From the NCBI GenBank assembly GCA_944548615.1, contig OX155964.1, forward strand, positions 18,084,653 through 18,148,652: DNA of 64,000 nt, in the 5' to 3' direction. Of this stretch, positions 60,834 to 64,000 are shown in pieces. Positions within the stretch are counted from its first letter, which is position 1; every line of letters starts with the position of its first letter. This DNA comes from Micropterix aruncella. Taxonomy: Eukaryota; Arthropoda; Insecta; Lepidoptera; Micropterigidae. Made by a program: the position numbers and the translations under genes. Under the pieces are notes generated by a model. It did no database searches and was not told the origin of the DNA. It saw only the letters and a program-made list of their open reading frames with translations.

Positions 60834-61192
60834 TTAACCCGTTGAGTATGAGTCAACCAAATCTGGTCACGAAACAATTATCCGTTGAGTACGAGTCGAC
60901 CAAATCTGGTCGCGCGTTTTTTTCACTTCTTTGACGTTCTCATATTTATTCATAATTATCTAATTGTTTTACAAAATGATATTTCAATATTCTATATTCA
61001 AAATTTCAATGCAATCATTATGCAGTTGTTCTTTTTATGATTGGTGTAGTAGTTTCGTAGTTATAGTACTTTAAGGTCGATGTCGCCGAAAATCCTGCAA
61101 AAGAGACAGATGCATCCATGAAATGGTCGTATCATACTCAACGGATAATTGTTTCAGAACCAGATTTGGTCGTATCATACTCAAGGGGTTAA
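60834..61192. mobile_element. piggyBac-type MITE, core family copy with both full ends
   Basis: TTAA at 60834-60837 and 61189-61192. The left end has GTTGAGTATGAGTCAACC and its repeat; the right end has the inverted pair ending CATACTCAAGGGG. This copy keeps the doubled subterminal motif on both sides, which copies at 826 and 11355 keep only on the left. Confidence 0.9.
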
Positions 61193-61249
61193 AATAAAAG
61201 AAAATTAAAAAATCTCAAGTTTCAATTTTTTTTAAACTCTCTACTATTG

Positions 61250-61668
61250 AATAACTATGATATTGAACATTTTCAAAGCCTATTTGATTTTAAAATGTTT
61301 TTCAAAGGATTTTATTTTTCTATGGTTTTAAAATATTTCTAAGTATTCTGTAGTTTTGAATATTTTCAAAGACTATTTGATTTTAAAATGATTTTCAAAT
61401 TATTTTATTTTTCTATGGTTTCAAAATATTTCAAAGTATTATATAGTTTTGAATATTTTCAAAAACGATTAGATTTTAAAATGATTTTCAAATTATTTTA
61501 ATTTTCTATGGTTTCAAAATATTTCTAAGTTTTCTATAGTTTTGAATATTTTCAAAGACTATTTGATTTTAAAAAGATTTTCAAATTATTTTATTTTTCT
61601 ATGGTTTCAAAATATTTATAAGTATTCTATAGTTTTGAATATTTTCAAAGACTATTTGATTTTAAAAT
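61250..61668. repeat. 93-bp tandem repeat, about 4.5 units
   Basis: ATTTTCAAAGACTATTTGAT recurs at exactly 93-bp steps (61269, 61362, 61455, 61548, 61641), with ATTTTTCTATGGTTTCAAAA in each unit. Units differ at only a few bases. Non-coding. Confidence 0.93.
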
Positions 61669-62914
61669 TCCCGTGCTTTTTCTGGTTTAAATGACATGTC
61701 GCAACCTTAAATCAGTGCATATCCTATCGATGCTCTTTGTAAGCTAAATATCTTACAGCCAAGCACTTATTTTCAACTTACGAAAATGTTACATCTGCAT
61801 GCCGAAATGTTCTTCGTTGCTCACTCCTGATGGCAAAACTGCTTTTCAAAATCAATATTCTACCTGTACATGTTTTATGCGTCTTTCAGTATTTTTTTAT
61901 TGAATTTCAGGTTTTTCACGCAAATTAACTAAACTATTCGAGATTACAAGTTTCGAATAGTGGTCCCTTCAGAAAATATTTTCAATTGTTTTACTCTTAT
62001 TGGAGTCGATCTATTTTTATATAATGAGCGCCGATCGAATCTTGGCGTTTAAAACTATCTCATTTTCTTATATCTCGGACTGAAAACAACATCGCTTTCT
62101 CATGTCTTTAGACTGAAATTTCACGCTGATTCTATGGCGTTTCTCAAAAAACGAAATATGTTTTCTTGCGCTTCCCCATTAACTAAAATACATGTAGAGT
62201 ATTATAATAAGTTATAACAAAGATGCCATAAACATCCATAAAAAAAAACAAATATAAAAAATAAATTACTTACTGCTGTTTGCTTTTTCGTGATGATGCG
62301 TGACGACGCGGACTGCGGTGTAGAAGAATAAAATATTACGTGAGCGGGAACTGATAAGAGCTAACCGAAAAAGACGTGCTCTCACTTTCAAGAGCAGCAG
62401 GGAAGTGAATCTGTTTCATAGCGCGCCTGTATATTTATTAACGCGGCTAGCTCATACAAAAAATGTGTGAAGAATCTGATACCTGATTTTCTGGGATTTA
62501 TTGTATAAAATCCTATTACAATAATTGAAATTTAAATATTTTATAGTGAAGATATGTCATTTAACTTTCTTTTATAATAATTTGTAATTCAAATTAGTTA
62601 TTATTTTCCCAGTGAGGACTAAAACCCCGCGCCCATTTTTGTATATTTTCTCGGATGTTTTTATAAAAAACTACGCAAACTATTGCCAAATTTATTATCT
62701 CACCTTATAAATGACTTATTGATAAAAACGAGTGTTTTTTGTCACTGCCTTTATTAGCGTAGTTTTAGCGGAATAACTAAAACGCTACACCCTAATTTCA
62801 GAAATTTCGTGCAGCACCCTCTTAAGGATTACAAAATATGCTAAACAATGCAATACAAAGAAAACCAAAAAGAATTTAAAACTAACAGTTAAAATAGCTA
62901 TGTGGGAGTGTATG
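61669..62914. other. No gene recognised
   Basis: Mixed AT-rich sequence with a GC-richer patch near 62280-62450. No frame, RNA gene or terminal repeat that I can identify. Confidence 0.35.
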
Positions 62915-63015
62915 GGTGTTGGTGTGTGTTTGTGTGATGGAGTGTTTATTTGTGCGTGTGTGTGTTTGTATGTGTGTGTGCGTGTATGTATATGCGTGTG
63001 GGTGTGTGTATCTGT
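62915..63015. repeat. GT microsatellite
   Basis: About 100 bp of GT/TATG repeats. It opens a spurious Cys/Val-rich frame. It adjoins the 3' limit of the LINE fragment that follows. Confidence 0.9.
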
Positions 63016-63056
63016 AGTGCGAATGTGCTTGTGAGTGCTTGTATGTGCATGCTAAT

Positions 63057-63830
63057 TCAATCCGATCTGATAATCAGCTTTTCACGTACCTCTTTAACAA
63101 AGGATCGACTATTTTGGTGGTTAAATATGTCAATATCGTTAAAGCATACATTGTATGCATGCATAACGCGCGGCAATAATGAATTGGAACCATAGTTAGT
63201 GTTGAACCCTGGTACGTAAAAAGTTAAGAAAGCGCGCGCGAGTCGGAAAGGCGCTCTTATGCTCACCCTACTCAGGAGGTATGGACTATCCAACCCAGTA
63301 TGAACAATTTTATGTTGAAACGACATATCTGATACTACTCGCCGGTCCTTTAACCCTTCAGGCCTCGGCCCCTCAGCCGATTGACAAGTTGCTGTCCCAA
63401 AAAATTTTAGTAAAAATTAATAAAAAAATTGAATTACGACACTGTCTCACCAAAACATTAATTAATGCCAAACCACTGTACCCATAATTAAAATGAAACA
63501 TATTAACATAATAAAACATAATAAAATCAAACAAATAAAATTAAAATAAAATTAAAACGGGGCCGTCACGCTGAATGCTTTTGTGGCCGATATCGGCCAA
63601 TCGGGGCTTGAGGGGTTAATGTCTATAAACCATAGCATTGCAGACCTTCAGCGTACGATAAGCTGTTAGAAAATAAGCAGAAATTTAGATGACGTATAAA
63701 TCGTTTTTGAATACGCTCAATCCTCAGCTTGTATGTAGTATACTGCGGAGACCAAATATTAGAAGCAAATTCAAGCAGGCTGTGTACGTATGCGACATAA
63801 ACCGTCCAAAATGGTGTTCAAAACCACCAT
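63057..63830 (-). pseudogene. LINE ORF2 C-terminal part, split by a MITE
   Basis: Minus strand from 63830: YVHSLLEFASNIWSPQYTTY, RIERIQKRFIRHLNF (end of the RT region). Then the MITE, then SPYLLSRVSIRAPFRLARA, then NSLLPRVMHAYN and IDIFNH. The order (LE--S-VW-P, IE-IQKRF-R-L, VP-R-TR, P--R---YN) fits I/Jockey-type LINEs of the BS/X class. The frame is nearly open. The 5' part would lie beyond 63830. Confidence 0.72.
63350..63619. mobile_element. piggyBac-type MITE, CAGGCCTCGGCCCC family, copy 3
   Basis: Exact TTAA at 63350-63353 and 63616-63619, ends CCCTTCAGGCCTCGGCCCC and GGGGCTTGAGGGG. 270 bp, nearly identical to the copy at 25348. It interrupts a LINE relic. Confidence 0.9.
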
Positions 63831-64000
63831 CATAATGAAACATTTTAAAACACTTCCCCTTAATGACAGTTTTGAGTTTGGGGAAGAGCATGAAATCCAC
63901 CGGGGCAAATAAGTCAAAAATTAGGGATGTTTAAGGAACGTAATGCCAAAAACTGACATACAAGAAAGCTGGTCGGGCTGGTGTATTGTCATGCAGAAGA
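63831..64000. other. Window end, nothing assigned
   Basis: Probably still part of the LINE or its neighbour; too short to assign. Confidence 0.3.

Noticed and set aside
62950..63195. Cys/Val-rich plus-strand protein
   Set aside because: Translation of a GT microsatellite.
1..64000. CRISPR array, operon, bacterial insertion sequence or integrated bacterial DNA
   Set aside because: No spaced direct repeats, no compact gene clusters, and spliced eukaryotic genes throughout the middle of the window.
58000..64000. Last exon of ELAC2
   Set aside because: No acceptor followed by a plausible C-terminal segment was found by eye; it probably lies beyond the window or is too short to recognise.

Overview
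This is an AT-rich, intron-containing, transposon-laden animal window, almost certainly from an insect or a close arthropod. The signs are GT-AG introns, short TTAGG-type arrays (the arthropod telomere unit), tRNA- and 5S-derived SINEs, mariner/Tc1, hAT, PIF/Harbinger, Helitron and TTAA-flanked piggyBac-type elements, and non-LTR retrotransposons with RNase H or a restriction-like endonuclease. I cannot name the order or species from the sequence alone.

Two host genes can be assembled exon by exon, and both are RNA 3'-end-processing nucleases. On the minus strand, 35232 down to 15745, is a complete 11-exon gene for a PARN-family DEDD 3'-5' exonuclease of 599 residues. It keeps D28, E30, D284, H371 and D376 and ends in a hydrophobic tail anchor, which fits PNLDC1/Trimmer, the piRNA 3'-end trimmer of the mitochondrial surface, better than PARN. 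On the plus strand, from 37435, is the long-form tRNase Z gene (ELAC2; JhI-1/RNaseZ in flies): 13 exons giving 807 residues in frame. Its short last exon is not found and probably lies past the right edge. The genes are head to head, with coding starts 2.2 kb apart.

Most of that gap (about 35499-37272) is filled by inverted copies of an element built from 15-bp TTGCAGAAGGCA-type tandem repeats and TTAGG-like arrays. Without it, only about 430 bp would separate the two start codons.

Layout. 1-15.7 kb: transposon relics (LINE tails, a hAT transposase remnant, MITEs, a SINE, a Helitron) and no host gene recognised. 15.7-35.2 kb: PNLDC1-like gene, with introns filled by mariner, Harbinger, hAT and piggyBac MITEs, a 5S SINE and retrotransposon pieces. 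35.2-37.4 kb: shared upstream region. 37.4-58.0 kb: ELAC2, with intron 9 holding a 6.9-kb LOA/R1-type retrotransposon that is itself interrupted by a restriction-like-endonuclease retrotransposon and by a TTAA MITE. 58-64 kb: repeats, a foldback element, a 93-bp tandem array and a LINE tail.

Several repeat families recur and support each other: a piggyBac-type MITE group with a conserved body but different ends, an unclassified 0.55-0.7-kb family (called U here) with 15-16-bp target duplications, and 3' pieces of the restriction-like-endonuclease element (called B here). All coordinates and splice sites were read by eye; no alignment or database search was run.
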